Source: Desertivirga xinjiangensis (lineage in GTDB: Bacteria > Bacteroidota > Bacteroidia > Sphingobacteriales > Sphingobacteriaceae). Taken from it: a stretch of DNA of 64,000 nt. Positions 37,545-46,373 of the stretch are shown here, in pieces. Where the stretch lies: assembly GCF_024436435.1 (NCBI RefSeq), contig NZ_JAFMZP010000001.1, positions 496,001-560,000 on the forward strand, written 5' to 3'. The notes below the pieces were generated by a model. That model was not told the DNA's origin. It saw only the letters and a program-made list of their open reading frames with translations, and ran no database searches. Numbering within the stretch: the first letter of the stretch is position 1; every line of letters starts with the position of its first letter. Position numbers and translations under genes: made by a program.

Positions 37545-38339
37545 CTATTTTCCCATCCACTTCTTAAAATCATTTACTTTCTCCCTGCTAACTATAGCCT
37601 CCCTTTCATAATCGGCTACCAGTTTTACTGCGAGACGGTTACCAAAATAAGCCTGGATCTGGTCTACGCTTTTAATAGATACAATCAGTCCTCGGTTAAT
37701 ACGGAAGAACATTACCGGGTCCATGGCATCTTCAATCTCATCCAGAGAATAATCCAGGATATAGTTTTTGCCGTCGAAAGTGCGGCAGAAAGTTACCCGG
37801 TCTTCATAAAAGAAGCTGGAGATAGAAGAAACTTCTATGGAGATCAGTTTTTGAAGATGTTTTACCAGGAAGCGCTGGCGATACTCCCTTAAGTCTCCTG
37901 TATGTTTTTGCAGTTGCCTTACCAGTTCCTGTATATTCACAGACTGCTTTTCAGACGATCTGAAAGAAGACTGCATTTCGTCAAACTTAGTAAAGGCCTG
38001 TGTTAGTTCATCCTGCTGGATAGGTTTAAGCAGGTAGTCGATACTATTTACTTTAAAGGCTTTTAATGCATATTCGTCATAAGAGGTAACGAAAATAACA
38101 GGGCATTTAATCCTGACCCGGTCGAAAATTGCGAAACTTTGTCCGTCGGCGAGTTCTATGTCCATCAGGATAATGTCTGGTTCATCACCGTGTTTATTCA
38201 GCCAGTCAGCAGATGCTGTTATGCTGTCGGCAACACCAATAACCCGGGCTGAAGGTCTTACTTTAGCCAGTACTTGCACAAGCTTATCTACTGCGAGTTT
38301 CTCATCTTCTATAATCAGTATATTCATTGAACTAAACAT
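37545..38339 (-). CDS. LytTR-family response regulator
   Basis: A 264-residue DNA-binding response regulator. The receiver domain (about 5-125) has the acidic pair E11/D12, phospho-acceptor D60 in L-M-D-I-E-L-A-D-G, and the conserved lysine in L-L-K-P-I. The C-terminal LytTR domain (about 150-260) shows F-L-V-K-H-L-Q-K-L-I-S-I-E-V and R-I-N-R-G-L-I-V. It overlaps the 3' end of the upstream sensor kinase gene by 8 bases, so the two are translated together. Its target genes cannot be read from the sequence. Confidence 0.93.
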   Translation of the reverse strand: MFSSMNILIIEDEKLAVDKLVQVLAKVRPSARVIGVADSITASADWLNKHGDEPDIILMDIELADGQSFAIFDRVRIKCPVIFVTSYDEYALKAFKVNSIDYLLKPIQQDELTQAFTKFDEMQSSFRSSEKQSVNIQELVRQLQKHTGDLREYRQRFLVKHLQKLISIEVSSISSFFYEDRVTFCRTFDGKNYILDYSLDEIEDAMDPVMFFRINRGLIVSIKSVDQIQAYFGNRLAVKLVADYEREAIVSREKVNDFKKWMGK

Positions 38340-39381
38340 TTTTAAAAAGTGGCAGTTTCACAACGAAAGATACATCGTCGTTATAGATACTGACAGCTGA
38401 ATTATTGAGCAACTGGTATTTGGTTAGTATATTCTGCAGGCCTATGCCGTTGGATAATACCTTTGTTGACTTTTTTTGTATATTGTTGCATACTATCAGC
38501 ATATCATTTACGTCTGTCATTACTTCGATTTTCAATGGACGCTCGCGGGAAATCACATTATGCTTTATGGCATTTTCGATCAGCATCTGCAAAGTAAGTG
38601 GCGGTATGAGATACTGCATATGTTGCTCTTGTATATTGAGTTTAAGTTCTATTCCTTCGTCATATCTTGTTTTAAGCATATGAAAAAAGGAGTGTACAAA
38701 ATGGATCTCTGAACTGAGAGGAATCAGTTCGTTTTCGTTTGACCTTAAAAGGTACCGGTACACTTTACTCATCTCATCAAGGAAACTACCGGCTTTTTCC
38801 TGGTCACTGTAGATCAGTGCGGAGAGGCTGTTTAGGCTGTTGAATAAGAAGTGAGGATTAACCTGGCTTTTCAGACCTTCAAATTGACTTTGTATATAAT
38901 TTCTTTTTAGCTGCTCCGCTTCAAGGGTAGAGGCTTTCCATTTTTCAAAAGCGAAAAGTCCTTCGTGAAAACTGGTGGCAACCACATTTAACATGATGCC
39001 GGAAATAAAGACTGGCTTAAAGGATAACCATGAGAATGGGGCTGTTATAAAGTCCAGTCCGTAAAATGCACTGAAGAGGCTCAATCCCAATATTAGTGTC
39101 AATAGTATATAAACAGGGACCTGAATTAAAAGTCGTTTACCGGTCTGTGAGTAATTTGTAATAGTGTGCTTTAAAACGTTTGCCGCGATAATGTGGGATG
39201 CCCACGAACAGGTGCCGATAACAGAACTGACTAGTGTTGCCCAGATAAAAAGCGGAAAGCTGAAATACATCGACCCGATCAGGAAGTAGTTTACGATAAC
39301 CAGGTAAGGCAAAACTACCACCATAAGTACCCATGTATCCTGTCTGTTAAAAACAAAATATTTTTTCGATAAGACTCCCAT
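38332..39381 (-). CDS. LytS-type sensor histidine kinase
   Basis: A 349-residue membrane kinase with four predicted helices in the first ~150 residues (V-L-P-Y-L-V-I-V-N-Y-F-L-I onward). The His_kinase domain follows, with phosphorylated H177 in Q-V-N-P-H-F-L-F-N-S-L-N-S-L-S, then a HATPase with I-E-N-A-I-K-H-N and G-I-G-L-Q-N-I. It has no periplasmic sensor domain, so it probably senses a signal within the membrane. The partner regulator overlaps it by 8 bases downstream. Confidence 0.93.
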   Translation of the reverse strand: MGVLSKKYFVFNRQDTWVLMVVVLPYLVIVNYFLIGSMYFSFPLFIWATLVSSVIGTCSWASHIIAANVLKHTITNYSQTGKRLLIQVPVYILLTLILGLSLFSAFYGLDFITAPFSWLSFKPVFISGIMLNVVATSFHEGLFAFEKWKASTLEAEQLKRNYIQSQFEGLKSQVNPHFLFNSLNSLSALIYSDQEKAGSFLDEMSKVYRYLLRSNENELIPLSSEIHFVHSFFHMLKTRYDEGIELKLNIQEQHMQYLIPPLTLQMLIENAIKHNVISRERPLKIEVMTDVNDMLIVCNNIQKKSTKVLSNGIGLQNILTKYQLLNNSAVSIYNDDVSFVVKLPLFKNV

Positions 39382-39646
39382 TTTAATAGCGTCGTGACTG
39401 TAAAGATACTACTCTTTTAATTGAAGGTTCCTGTGTAAGGATTGAATTGTGAATATTAATGCCTGAACCGTAAAAAGTCATAAAACCAACTAAATAACAG
39501 TTATCCGGGAGAGATGAAATAGTGGGGTACCGTTCAAACGCCCCATCTTTCAGCTAAGGTATCAGGATTTTCAGTTCAGACAGCTTATGGTTTTAAACGT
39601 TAGTTTCCAGTTGCACCTTTGCCTGCATATTCAGAACTCTATAATT

Positions 39647-40270
39647 ATGATCATGCAAAAATCTATTATCTTTTCTTTAATCGCTATCCTGTTTTTCGCC
39701 TCATGTGAGAATGATGATGACAAAAAAACTCTTGTAAATTATGAAATCAGCGCAGCAGATTCTCATGTAGAATGGTGGGGATACTTACGCGAGGGTAACA
39801 ATCACGGAACGTTCTCTCTTAATAATGATGAAATCAAAACTGAAAATGGTAAGGTAACCGGAGGAGCTTTTTCAATTCCAATATCATCGGTTAACGTGAT
39901 AAACCTGGAAGGAGATTTAAAGGAACAGTTGGAGCACCATCTTCTAAGCGCCGATTTTTTCAATGTTGCTTTGCATCCAAATGTAACGTTCAATATAAAA
40001 CTAGTGACACCGTTTACCGAAGCTGAAAAGGAGGGAATTATTGCCGGCGCTAATTACACTGTTACCGGTGATCTGCAATTACTTGGAACAACAAAAGAGA
40101 TATCTTTCCCTGCTAAAATTACTGTTAAAAATGATAATCTGGATGCCGAAGCACTGATCCGGATCAACAGGCTGCACTGGGGAATGACGTATGCATCCGA
40201 CCCGAATGAAGGTATGTATATTCTGCCGGATGTTGACCTGCAGTTGAAACTATCGGCTAAGAAGAAATAA
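39647..40270 (+). CDS. YceI-family lipoprotein
   Basis: About 207 residues from ATG 39647. The open frame extends 20 codons further upstream, but that extension would precede the signal peptide, so I reject it. The lipobox is A-S-C (Cys20). The YceI lipocalin-like barrel is recognisable: S-H-V-E-W-W-G, I-P-I-S-S-V-N-V, H-L-L-S-A-D-F-F-N-V-A-L-H-P-N-V-T-F and G-T-T-K-E-I-S-F-P-A-K-I. YceI proteins bind isoprenoid-type lipids in the periplasm; the role here is unknown. A terminator follows. Confidence 0.88.
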   Translation: MIMQKSIIFSLIAILFFASCENDDDKKTLVNYEISAADSHVEWWGYLREGNNHGTFSLNNDEIKTENGKVTGGAFSIPISSVNVINLEGDLKEQLEHHLLSADFFNVALHPNVTFNIKLVTPFTEAEKEGIIAGANYTVTGDLQLLGTTKEISFPAKITVKNDNLDAEALIRINRLHWGMTYASDPNEGMYILPDVDLQLKLSAKKK

Positions 40271-40284
40271 AATATTTAGTCAGG

Positions 40285-40309
40285 AGGGGGTCAAGTTGAC
40301 TCCCTTTTT
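40285..40309 (+). terminator. Intrinsic terminator of the YceI gene
   Basis: An 8-bp stem (40285-40292 with 40298-40305, one G-T pair) around a 5-nt loop, followed by T residues to 40309. Confidence 0.75.
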
Positions 40310-40420
40310 GCTTTTAGGTACAATTGCGAAAAAGATTTGAAGCGGTTGTCACGGAATTATCCGGCATCTCGTTTCATCGATAAACAGGTTAGCTAGCCAT
40401 TTTTATTAAAACTGTAAACG

Positions 40421-41104
40421 ATGAAACATGTAAAATTATTTGCGATAGCTATAATTACCTTACCCCTGGCTTTAAGTATTACAAGCTGTTTAAAGGATAA
40501 AGATACACCTGCTCCGAATGTATCAGGTCTTTCTTTTATCAATGCTTCCCCTGATGCTCCGTCTGTCAACTTATTCGTAGACCAGAACCGTGTAAATGAT
40601 GATTTTTTTTCTTTCGGCGACCATATTGATTACCTGAACGCATACTCCGGAAACCGGAGCGTTTATGCCTATGAGGACAGCGAGGAAAAGGTTTCCGGCA
40701 AAATCAGCATGGAAGATGGGAAAATGTACTCACTCTTTCTGGCCGGCAAATGGGATGAAGCCGAATTTATCTTGCTGGAAGATGGCCTGACTAATCCGGA
40801 AGAAGGTAAAGTGCATCTGAGATTTCTCAATATGATCCCTGATGCTCCGGCATTTGATCTCGGCCTGAGCGAAGGATCTACCCTCATTTCCAACAAAATG
40901 TACAAGGAGAACGGTGATTTTATCAGCCTGGAAGGTGACAAGAAGTATAATTTTGTGATCAGGAATCATTCTGATAACCAGGACGTTGTAAGCCTTAATC
41001 CGGTGACCCTTGAAGCTGGACATATCTATACCATCTGGGCAAGTGGCTTGAAAGAGGGTAGTGGAGAAGTAGCACCGGGCGCTAAGATCATACGAAATTA
41101 CTAA
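40421..41104 (+). CDS. DUF4397 domain lipoprotein
   Basis: A 227-residue lipoprotein (lipobox Cys23, I-T-S-C). The domain signature F-I-N-A-S-P-D-A-P-S-V-N-L-F-V-D occurs at about residue 40 and again as F-L-N-M-I-P-D-A-P-A-F-D-L near residue 133. The two halves are thus internal repeats of a beta-sandwich domain. The function of DUF4397 is not established; such proteins are commonly exported in Bacteroidota. It is followed after 31 bases by another small lipoprotein and may be in the same operon as the ECF system. Confidence 0.85.
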   Translation: MKHVKLFAIAIITLPLALSITSCLKDKDTPAPNVSGLSFINASPDAPSVNLFVDQNRVNDDFFSFGDHIDYLNAYSGNRSVYAYEDSEEKVSGKISMEDGKMYSLFLAGKWDEAEFILLEDGLTNPEEGKVHLRFLNMIPDAPAFDLGLSEGSTLISNKMYKENGDFISLEGDKKYNFVIRNHSDNQDVVSLNPVTLEAGHIYTIWASGLKEGSGEVAPGAKIIRNY

Positions 41105-41135
41105 TCATTAATAACTATTCTAAAAGTATCAAATT

Positions 41136-41651
41136 ATGAAACGTACTATGATGATGGCAGTTGCTTCACTACTGCTTTGTTTCACAGCTTGTCAGAAGTC
41201 TGCCGGGGAAAACGGGTCAGAGGGCGGGCAATACATTACCAAAGATCCAAAAACAGGAGACGGTTTTGTTATGCTCACTGAGAAAAAGCTATTTAACGAA
41301 GTTAAACTTTCGGCGGGGGAAGATAGAGGGAAGGCCTTTGATATTGAGAAAATCTCCAGGGAAGGTAATATCCTTGTTGTGAAGGTTATTTATTCTGCTG
41401 CTTGCTCTGCTCCCTCTTTTGATGTTATATGGGACGGCAGAGTGATGATGACTTATCCTTACAAGGTCGATCTTGTCCTTAAAATGAACGCTGACAAGTG
41501 CAGTGAAGATCAGCAAAAACTTAGCAAAGAAATCAAAATTGATCTTAATGAATATGTAGGTGATTTCGCCTCAGACAAGGCAACGGTATTTTCAGTGATC
41601 AATGCCTCATCCAAGAAAGAAAAAAGTTATAATCCTTCCAGTAATTACTAA
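41136..41651 (+). CDS. Hypothetical lipoprotein (171 aa)
   Basis: A 171-residue lipoprotein with lipobox Cys19 (C-F-T-A-C). No family is recognised. Two further cysteines (in Y-S-A-A-C-S-A-P and N-A-D-K-C-S-E) could form a disulphide bridge. The middle part looks like beta strands (N-I-L-V-V-K-V-I-Y). It probably forms an operon with the DUF4397 lipoprotein. A hairpin with a T-run lies 34 bases after the stop. Confidence 0.75.
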   Translation: MKRTMMMAVASLLLCFTACQKSAGENGSEGGQYITKDPKTGDGFVMLTEKKLFNEVKLSAGEDRGKAFDIEKISREGNILVVKVIYSAACSAPSFDVIWDGRVMMTYPYKVDLVLKMNADKCSEDQQKLSKEIKIDLNEYVGDFASDKATVFSVINASSKKEKSYNPSSNY

Positions 41652-41685
41652 CAGAATATTAATTATTTTATAATTCAATTTTGCC

Positions 41686-41730
41686 ACCTGAGTTTCTGTC
41701 GTAAGGCAGAGGCTCGGGTTTAAAGGTTTT
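41686..41730 (+). terminator. Probable terminator before the ECF sigma gene
   Basis: A 13-bp stem (41686-41698 with 41707-41719) containing three G-T pairs, with an 8-nt loop. T residues follow at 41726-41730. The G-T pairs make it less certain than the others. Confidence 0.5.
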
Positions 41731-41774
41731 TAAAGGTGCGCGATAAGCTCCAATGGCTCTCTTAACTACGGAAT

Positions 41775-42338
41775 GTGCAAATACATGAACCTGACCTGAA
41801 AGATATTATTGAAGGGTGCAAAAGAAAAAACTTCAGATCCGAAGAACTTTTATACAAAACTTTTTATGGTTATGTGTCTGGAGTGGCCTTCAGGTATATA
41901 AAAGAAAGAAATATGATGAAAGAACTGGTCAACGACTCATTCTTAAAGATCTTTCGAAAAATGGGCAGCTTTTCTTTTAGTGGCCCTGACGAAGAATTCC
42001 CCAGGGCATTTAAGGGCTGGGTCGGGAGGATCACGGCGAACACTGCTATTGACAAGATCAGGCTCAACAGAACTATGCTGTATATAGATGACATGTCTTC
42101 TGAAAGCCAAACAGAGATCGCTGTGGAGCCGGAGAATAACCTTTCCTTTAAAGACGTGATGACACTGCTTGATGTATTACCGCGCATTCAGCAATTGATC
42201 TTCAATATGCATGTTATTGAGGGATTTTCGCATGAAGAAATAGCTGTCAAGTTAAGTATCCCCCCCAATACCAGCCGGGTATATCTTAAAAGGGCGAAAA
42301 AGAAACTAGTTGCATTTTATCAGGCAGATCTACGATGA
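41775..42338 (+). CDS. ECF RNA polymerase sigma factor
   Basis: A 187-residue sigma factor starting at GTG 41775 (no in-frame ATG near by). Region 2 reads Y-K-T-F-Y-G-Y-V-S-G-V-A-F-R-Y-I-K with L-V-N-D-S-F-L-K-I-F-R. Region 4 reads M-H-V-I-E-G-F-S-H-E-E-I-A-V-K-L-S-I-P-P-N-T-S-R-V-Y-L-K-R-A-K-K-K-L. It overlaps by 4 bases (ATGA) the gene for a membrane-anchored barrel-like protein that would be its anti-sigma partner. No FecR gene is adjacent. Confidence 0.92.
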   Translation: MQIHEPDLKDIIEGCKRKNFRSEELLYKTFYGYVSGVAFRYIKERNMMKELVNDSFLKIFRKMGSFSFSGPDEEFPRAFKGWVGRITANTAIDKIRLNRTMLYIDDMSSESQTEIAVEPENNLSFKDVMTLLDVLPRIQQLIFNMHVIEGFSHEEIAVKLSIPPNTSRVYLKRAKKKLVAFYQADLR

Positions 42339-43537
42339 ACAGGGAGCAAGAATTTCTCAAAAAAATAGAGCATGTCCTTCATTCTTATGAGGAGGAGTAT
42401 CCTACCGGAGCATGGGAGGAGTTTTCGCGTGAGAAGAAGAACAGGAAACGGGCGTTATTGATATGGCGACTGGCGGGTGCTGCTGCGGTATTGTTAATTG
42501 CTTATGTTTCACTTGAAACTTTCATGATGGATGTGCCGCCTGATAGTATCGCGAAGAAAATCTTTTTCGAAAATGATAGCATCAGCGGTGGCGAATACCA
42601 TAATAAATCAGTTCATGACTCTGCGAAAATTGCTTTAGAAAGTTTGCAACTTGAAAAATTGAAACCAGAGAAAGCTGGGGAGAATCGGGAGAATAAACTC
42701 ATTACCAAAGAACTGAAAGAACGGTTTAGGGCCAAAGTATCAGGCTACGACAGTGCTAAAAATGATGACAGTAAGCTCTTAGTTCGGGATTTGAGGGAAG
42801 ATGATCCTGATTCTGCTAATGTTACTCTGCCGCTGGCTGGAAACGCTATTGTCAGAAGCAAGGACGCAAAAAAAGTTGATATTCTGCCTTATGATAGCTT
42901 CATTGATAGCTTAGCCAGTCAACCAGATCCTGAACCGGCTCGCAAAAAAGAGCGGAAAAACCTGGTGTATTCTTTGGTACTATCACCTTCTTTGGGCAGT
43001 GAGAAACTAAATCTAGGTACAGGCCTGGAAGTCGCGTATAAAATCAGCGATAAGTTATCCTTAAGTGGTGGCTTACTATATTCATCTATGAATGCAAAAG
43101 GATCCGGCGACACTAATGCGCCGGGTGACAAAACACTGCAGAATGTGCAGTTTTCCGTGTCCGGTCTTGAGATACCCGTAGGCCTGCAATATCAGACGAA
43201 AGGTGGGTTTTACGCCTCAGCAAGTATTTCTGGTATGTCTGTGATCAGCAACCGGCTTGAATACAATTACCTCACACAAACCACACAAACGATTACCGTT
43301 GTGAGCGGCGGGGTGCCCAGGGAAATTATCAGGGTAGTGTCCCGGGAATCAACTGAAAAAAGTCGGGAAAAGATCATGGACCACATTGGTTTTTATAACT
43401 TTTCGTTAGGAACCAAAAAAGCATTCGGCAGCGATCATCTTAACATAGGACCCTTTATTAAAGTTCCGTTCGGTACTGTCTCGTCTGAGAGGATAAAACT
43501 TACACAAGGAGGATTCAGGCTGAGTCTGGATTTTTGA
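42335..43537 (+). CDS. Membrane-anchored protein with beta-barrel-like C-terminus, candidate anti-sigma factor
   Basis: A 400-residue protein. The N-terminus (about 1-43) is cytoplasmic and charged, with Y-P-T-G-A-W-E-E-F, followed by one helix (about 45-64, L-A-G-A-A-A-V-L-L-I-A-Y-V-S-L). A disordered charged periplasmic stretch (about 70-205) precedes strands like those of OmpA/PorT-type barrels (S-L-V-L-S-P-S-L-G-S-E, K-L-S-L-S-G-G-L-L-Y-S-S-M, ending G-G-F-R-L-S-L-D-F). The barrel's aromatic C-terminus is typical of outer-membrane proteins. It overlaps the sigma gene by 4 bases, so it is probably its regulator. How one protein spans both membranes is unclear. Confidence 0.65.
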   Translation: MNREQEFLKKIEHVLHSYEEEYPTGAWEEFSREKKNRKRALLIWRLAGAAAVLLIAYVSLETFMMDVPPDSIAKKIFFENDSISGGEYHNKSVHDSAKIALESLQLEKLKPEKAGENRENKLITKELKERFRAKVSGYDSAKNDDSKLLVRDLREDDPDSANVTLPLAGNAIVRSKDAKKVDILPYDSFIDSLASQPDPEPARKKERKNLVYSLVLSPSLGSEKLNLGTGLEVAYKISDKLSLSGGLLYSSMNAKGSGDTNAPGDKTLQNVQFSVSGLEIPVGLQYQTKGGFYASASISGMSVISNRLEYNYLTQTTQTITVVSGGVPREIIRVVSRESTEKSREKIMDHIGFYNFSLGTKKAFGSDHLNIGPFIKVPFGTVSSERIKLTQGGFRLSLDF

Positions 43538-43658
43538 TGCGTTTGTCGATGCAAATACTCATAAAATTTTTATTTCCTGTCACCCTTTATTCTTCTGTCG
43601 GGATTACTATACCAAAATGCTTTCAAAACTCTTAGGGCTTACTAACAAAACGTACAAC

Positions 43659-44828
43659 ATGAAAAGAAACTTTACTTATTTATTGGGGCTTTCACTGATG
43701 ATAGGCCTGTCTGCTAAATCACAGACTTTTAGCGTAGATGGAAATTTCTCTGAATGGGAGAGTATTCCTTATGCTCATACCAATACCGTCGACAATAATA
43801 CTGCAGGAAATCTTACTGCCTGTAAAACCTACGGTGATGCGACAAATCTTTATTTTTACTTTGAAGGTACGACAGCATTGACACTTCCAAAATTTGATCT
43901 GTACTTTAACACAGATAATAATGCTCAGACAGGTTGGAAGTCAGGGAACTTTCCTGACGGAACTACCGGTGCTGATCTGTATTTCGAAGGGAATACTATG
44001 GGAGGGGGCGCAGTTTTACGTCATTCCGGACTCAACCAGGGATGGGACTTTTCAGGAGGGGTAGTGGGTTACTTTAGTGAGTGCTTGCAGATGTCGAATG
44101 TGATTAGTTTAACCGGGAAAAAAGCTTTCGAGTTTTCTATTGAAAAGTCATTTCTTGGAGCTACAAGTAATACGGTAAGCTTTCAGTTTATTATTCCAGG
44201 CGATGGTACCCCGAATGGTTCTTCCATGCCGGAATACTGGAACCCGGCTGCAAAATATGTGCAGGTGCAGTTAACAGGCGCGACGCTTCCTGTAGAACTT
44301 ATTTGGTTTAAAGCATCGGAAGCCGGACAGACGGTTAAACTGGACTGGGTAACTGCTTCCGAACAAAATAATTCTCATTTTGATATTTACCGTTCTGTTG
44401 AAGGATCAGCGTTTACCAAAGTAGCTACAATTACTGGAAGTCTGAATTCCAATGCCCCTAAGTCTTACAAATGGACAGACAGAAACCCATTGGCAGGAAT
44501 AAGTTATTATAAATTAGTACAGGTTGACCTGGATGGTACATCTGAAGAAGTGGGGCTTGAAAGTGTGAACATAAAGTTGAAGAATACTGATTTCAGTGTT
44601 TATGCTGTGCAGGGAAATGCTATTGAACTATATGTTTATTCAGAACGAAATACCACTTCCCAATTTGTGCTAACCGATATTAGCGGAAGAATATTGATTA
44701 ACAGTCCGCTGAACCTGGTGTCCGGTCAACAGATCATTAGATTTCCGTTGACAGTGAATACGGGTGTTAACGTAGCTACAATTACCACTCCGGTTGCAAG
44801 GATTTCCCGGAAAGTACTAATTCATTAA
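43659..44828 (+). CDS. Secreted CBM9-like protein with T9SS sorting domain
   Basis: About 389 residues from ATG 43659 (the 14 codons before it come ahead of the signal peptide). After the signal (ends A-K-S-Q) comes a DOMON/CBM9-like sandwich of about 200 residues: F-S-V-D-G-N-F-S-E-W, D-L-Y-F-N-T-D-N-N-A-Q-T-G-W. Next are a linker with L-P-V-E-L-I-W-F-K-A, a fibronectin-like stretch (L-D-W-V-T-A-S-E-Q-N-N-S-H-F) and a type A T9SS C-terminal domain. The linker is shared with the GH53 C-terminus. It probably binds glycan on the cell surface; no catalytic residues are visible. Confidence 0.72.
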   Translation: MKRNFTYLLGLSLMIGLSAKSQTFSVDGNFSEWESIPYAHTNTVDNNTAGNLTACKTYGDATNLYFYFEGTTALTLPKFDLYFNTDNNAQTGWKSGNFPDGTTGADLYFEGNTMGGGAVLRHSGLNQGWDFSGGVVGYFSECLQMSNVISLTGKKAFEFSIEKSFLGATSNTVSFQFIIPGDGTPNGSSMPEYWNPAAKYVQVQLTGATLPVELIWFKASEAGQTVKLDWVTASEQNNSHFDIYRSVEGSAFTKVATITGSLNSNAPKSYKWTDRNPLAGISYYKLVQVDLDGTSEEVGLESVNIKLKNTDFSVYAVQGNAIELYVYSERNTTSQFVLTDISGRILINSPLNLVSGQQIIRFPLTVNTGVNVATITTPVARISRKVLIH

Positions 44829-44847
44829 GCGAGTGCTCCATACATGG

Positions 44848-44897
44848 TCGTCAAGAGATGCCGAATCCTGAACTTGATTCAGGATTCGGCATGACGA
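44848..44897. repeat. Palindromic repeat element, short form
   Basis: ATGCCGAATCCTGAA (44858-44872) and TTCAGGATTCGGCAT (44878-44892) form a perfect 15-bp stem with loop CTTGA, flanked by TCGTCA (44848-44853) and TGACGA (44892-44897). A related element is at 52142-52231. The apparent ATG at 44858 is part of the repeat and not a start codon. Confidence 0.75.
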
Positions 44898-44971
44898 TCT
44901 TACGAATGAAATGTTTTAAAAAAATTATTTTTTTCTTTCACCCATTAAGACCCTCTGCGGATTATTATAGT

Positions 44972-46192
44972 ATGGAATTTAATGAACAAGGTTTTCAAAA
45001 GGCTGAGCTGATTCTCAAATTTATGAGGAATGAGCTCAGTAAAGCGGAAGAGCAGGAACTCTTCAGCTGGCTGGAAGAGGACCAGGAGAATAAAGAATTT
45101 TTTGATAAGCTGATGAAGGAGCCTGGTTTGCAGGAGGAACTTGCTTTTTTTCAGTCGACCCGCCGTGACGAAGCATGGGATGAAATAACAAAGGAGCTTG
45201 AGCCGGTGGGGTATTGGGCAGAGCAGGATAGAAGTAATCACAGCAGTAATTATCGAAGTCTCTTAAGGTATGCCGCTGCGGCTTCGGTTCTGCTGATCCT
45301 GAGTTTTGGAGCATTCTTCCTGCTTAAGAAAGAAAAACAGCAGGAGGTGATTGCAGTGAAGAAACAAGAGATCAAGCCGGGAGGAAACAGAGCTATGCTT
45401 ACCCTGGCCGATGGACGCCAGATCTCCCTGGACGATGCCGCAAACGGAGAACTGGCTAAGCTTGAAAATATCAGTATTGTTAAAACAGCCGGCGGACAGA
45501 TCGTTTACCAGATAAAAGATAATAATAGCAATAATACTGATCCTTCCGGACCAATTGCCTATAATACCATCTCGACACCTCGCGGCGGACAATACAAGGT
45601 AATTCTTCCCGATGGATCCAGCGTGTTATTAAATGCGGTTTCTTCGCTGAAATATCCTACCAGCTTTAGTGCAAGTAAACAACGAAAGGTTGAGCTGACA
45701 GGCGAGGCATATTTCGAAGTGGCCAAAGATAAGGCACGTCCATTTATCGTCTCCTGCAACAATCAAACAGTTCAAGTATTGGGCACCCATTTTAATATCA
45801 ACGGATATTCGGAAGAGGGCGTTACCAAAACGACCTTACTAGAGGGAGCTGTCAGGGTGAAATCATCCGGGGGAAGCGTAGATATCAGACCTGGTGAACA
45901 ATCGCTTTTAGCAAGCAACGAAACATTAAGTGTTTCTGCGGTTGATACAGAAGAGGCAGTGGCCTGGGTGAATGGGAACTTTATGTTTAACAGCCAGGAT
46001 CTTGGAAGTATTATGCGCAGCGTTTCGCGATGGTATGACACTGATGTTCAATATATCGACAATATAGCTTCCAGGAAGTTTACGGGAAGCATTTCAAGGT
46101 ATGAGAATGTAACTGAAGTTCTTAATATGCTTGAATTAACCGGATTAGTACATTTTAAGGTAGACGGAAGGAGGATCCTTGTAATGAAGTAA
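44972..46192 (+). CDS. FecR family anti-sigma factor (PUL 3)
   Basis: A 406-residue inner-membrane protein from ATG 44972. The frame is open from 44858, but that upstream part is a palindromic repeat, so I reject it. It has an N-terminal cytoplasmic region (A-E-L-I-L-K-F-M-R-N-E-L-S), one helix (about 98-118), a periplasmic FecR domain (T-P-R-G-G-Q-Y-K-V-I-L-P-D-G-S) and a DUF4974-type end. Its organisation matches the first FecR at 185. No sigma gene lies directly upstream; the nearest are at 41775 and 61972. A hairpin separates it from susC. Confidence 0.92.
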   Translation: MEFNEQGFQKAELILKFMRNELSKAEEQELFSWLEEDQENKEFFDKLMKEPGLQEELAFFQSTRRDEAWDEITKELEPVGYWAEQDRSNHSSNYRSLLRYAAAASVLLILSFGAFFLLKKEKQQEVIAVKKQEIKPGGNRAMLTLADGRQISLDDAANGELAKLENISIVKTAGGQIVYQIKDNNSNNTDPSGPIAYNTISTPRGGQYKVILPDGSSVLLNAVSSLKYPTSFSASKQRKVELTGEAYFEVAKDKARPFIVSCNNQTVQVLGTHFNINGYSEEGVTKTTLLEGAVRVKSSGGSVDIRPGEQSLLASNETLSVSAVDTEEAVAWVNGNFMFNSQDLGSIMRSVSRWYDTDVQYIDNIASRKFTGSISRYENVTEVLNMLELTGLVHFKVDGRRILVMK

Positions 46193-46251
46193 AATGTACT
46201 CCCGTTGCTCCTTCTTAAGCAGATGCCAGAGAGAGACCGGAAAATGAAATA

Positions 46252-46278
46252 AACCGGAAGCGTGTTACACTTCCGGTT
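46252..46278 (+). terminator. Hairpin between FecR and SusC (PUL 3)
   Basis: AACCGGAAG (46252-46260) pairs with CTTCCGGTT (46270-46278) around a 9-nt loop that itself could form GTG/CAC pairs. No T-run follows. It is in the same place as the hairpin at 1390-1413 in PUL 1, though unrelated in sequence. Confidence 0.45.
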
Positions 46279-46373
46279 ATAAATCCCCGACCGCCATCGG
46301 GAAGTTTCGTCCGGGTTCAGCTATACCAAAAATTGAATAAAATCCTTAGGAATAAACCCAAACATTCAAATGT

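Noticed and set aside
44858-44971. Upstream extension of the PUL 3 FecR gene from ATG 44858
   Set aside because: The first codons belong to a palindromic repeat, and FecR homology starts only after ATG 44972.
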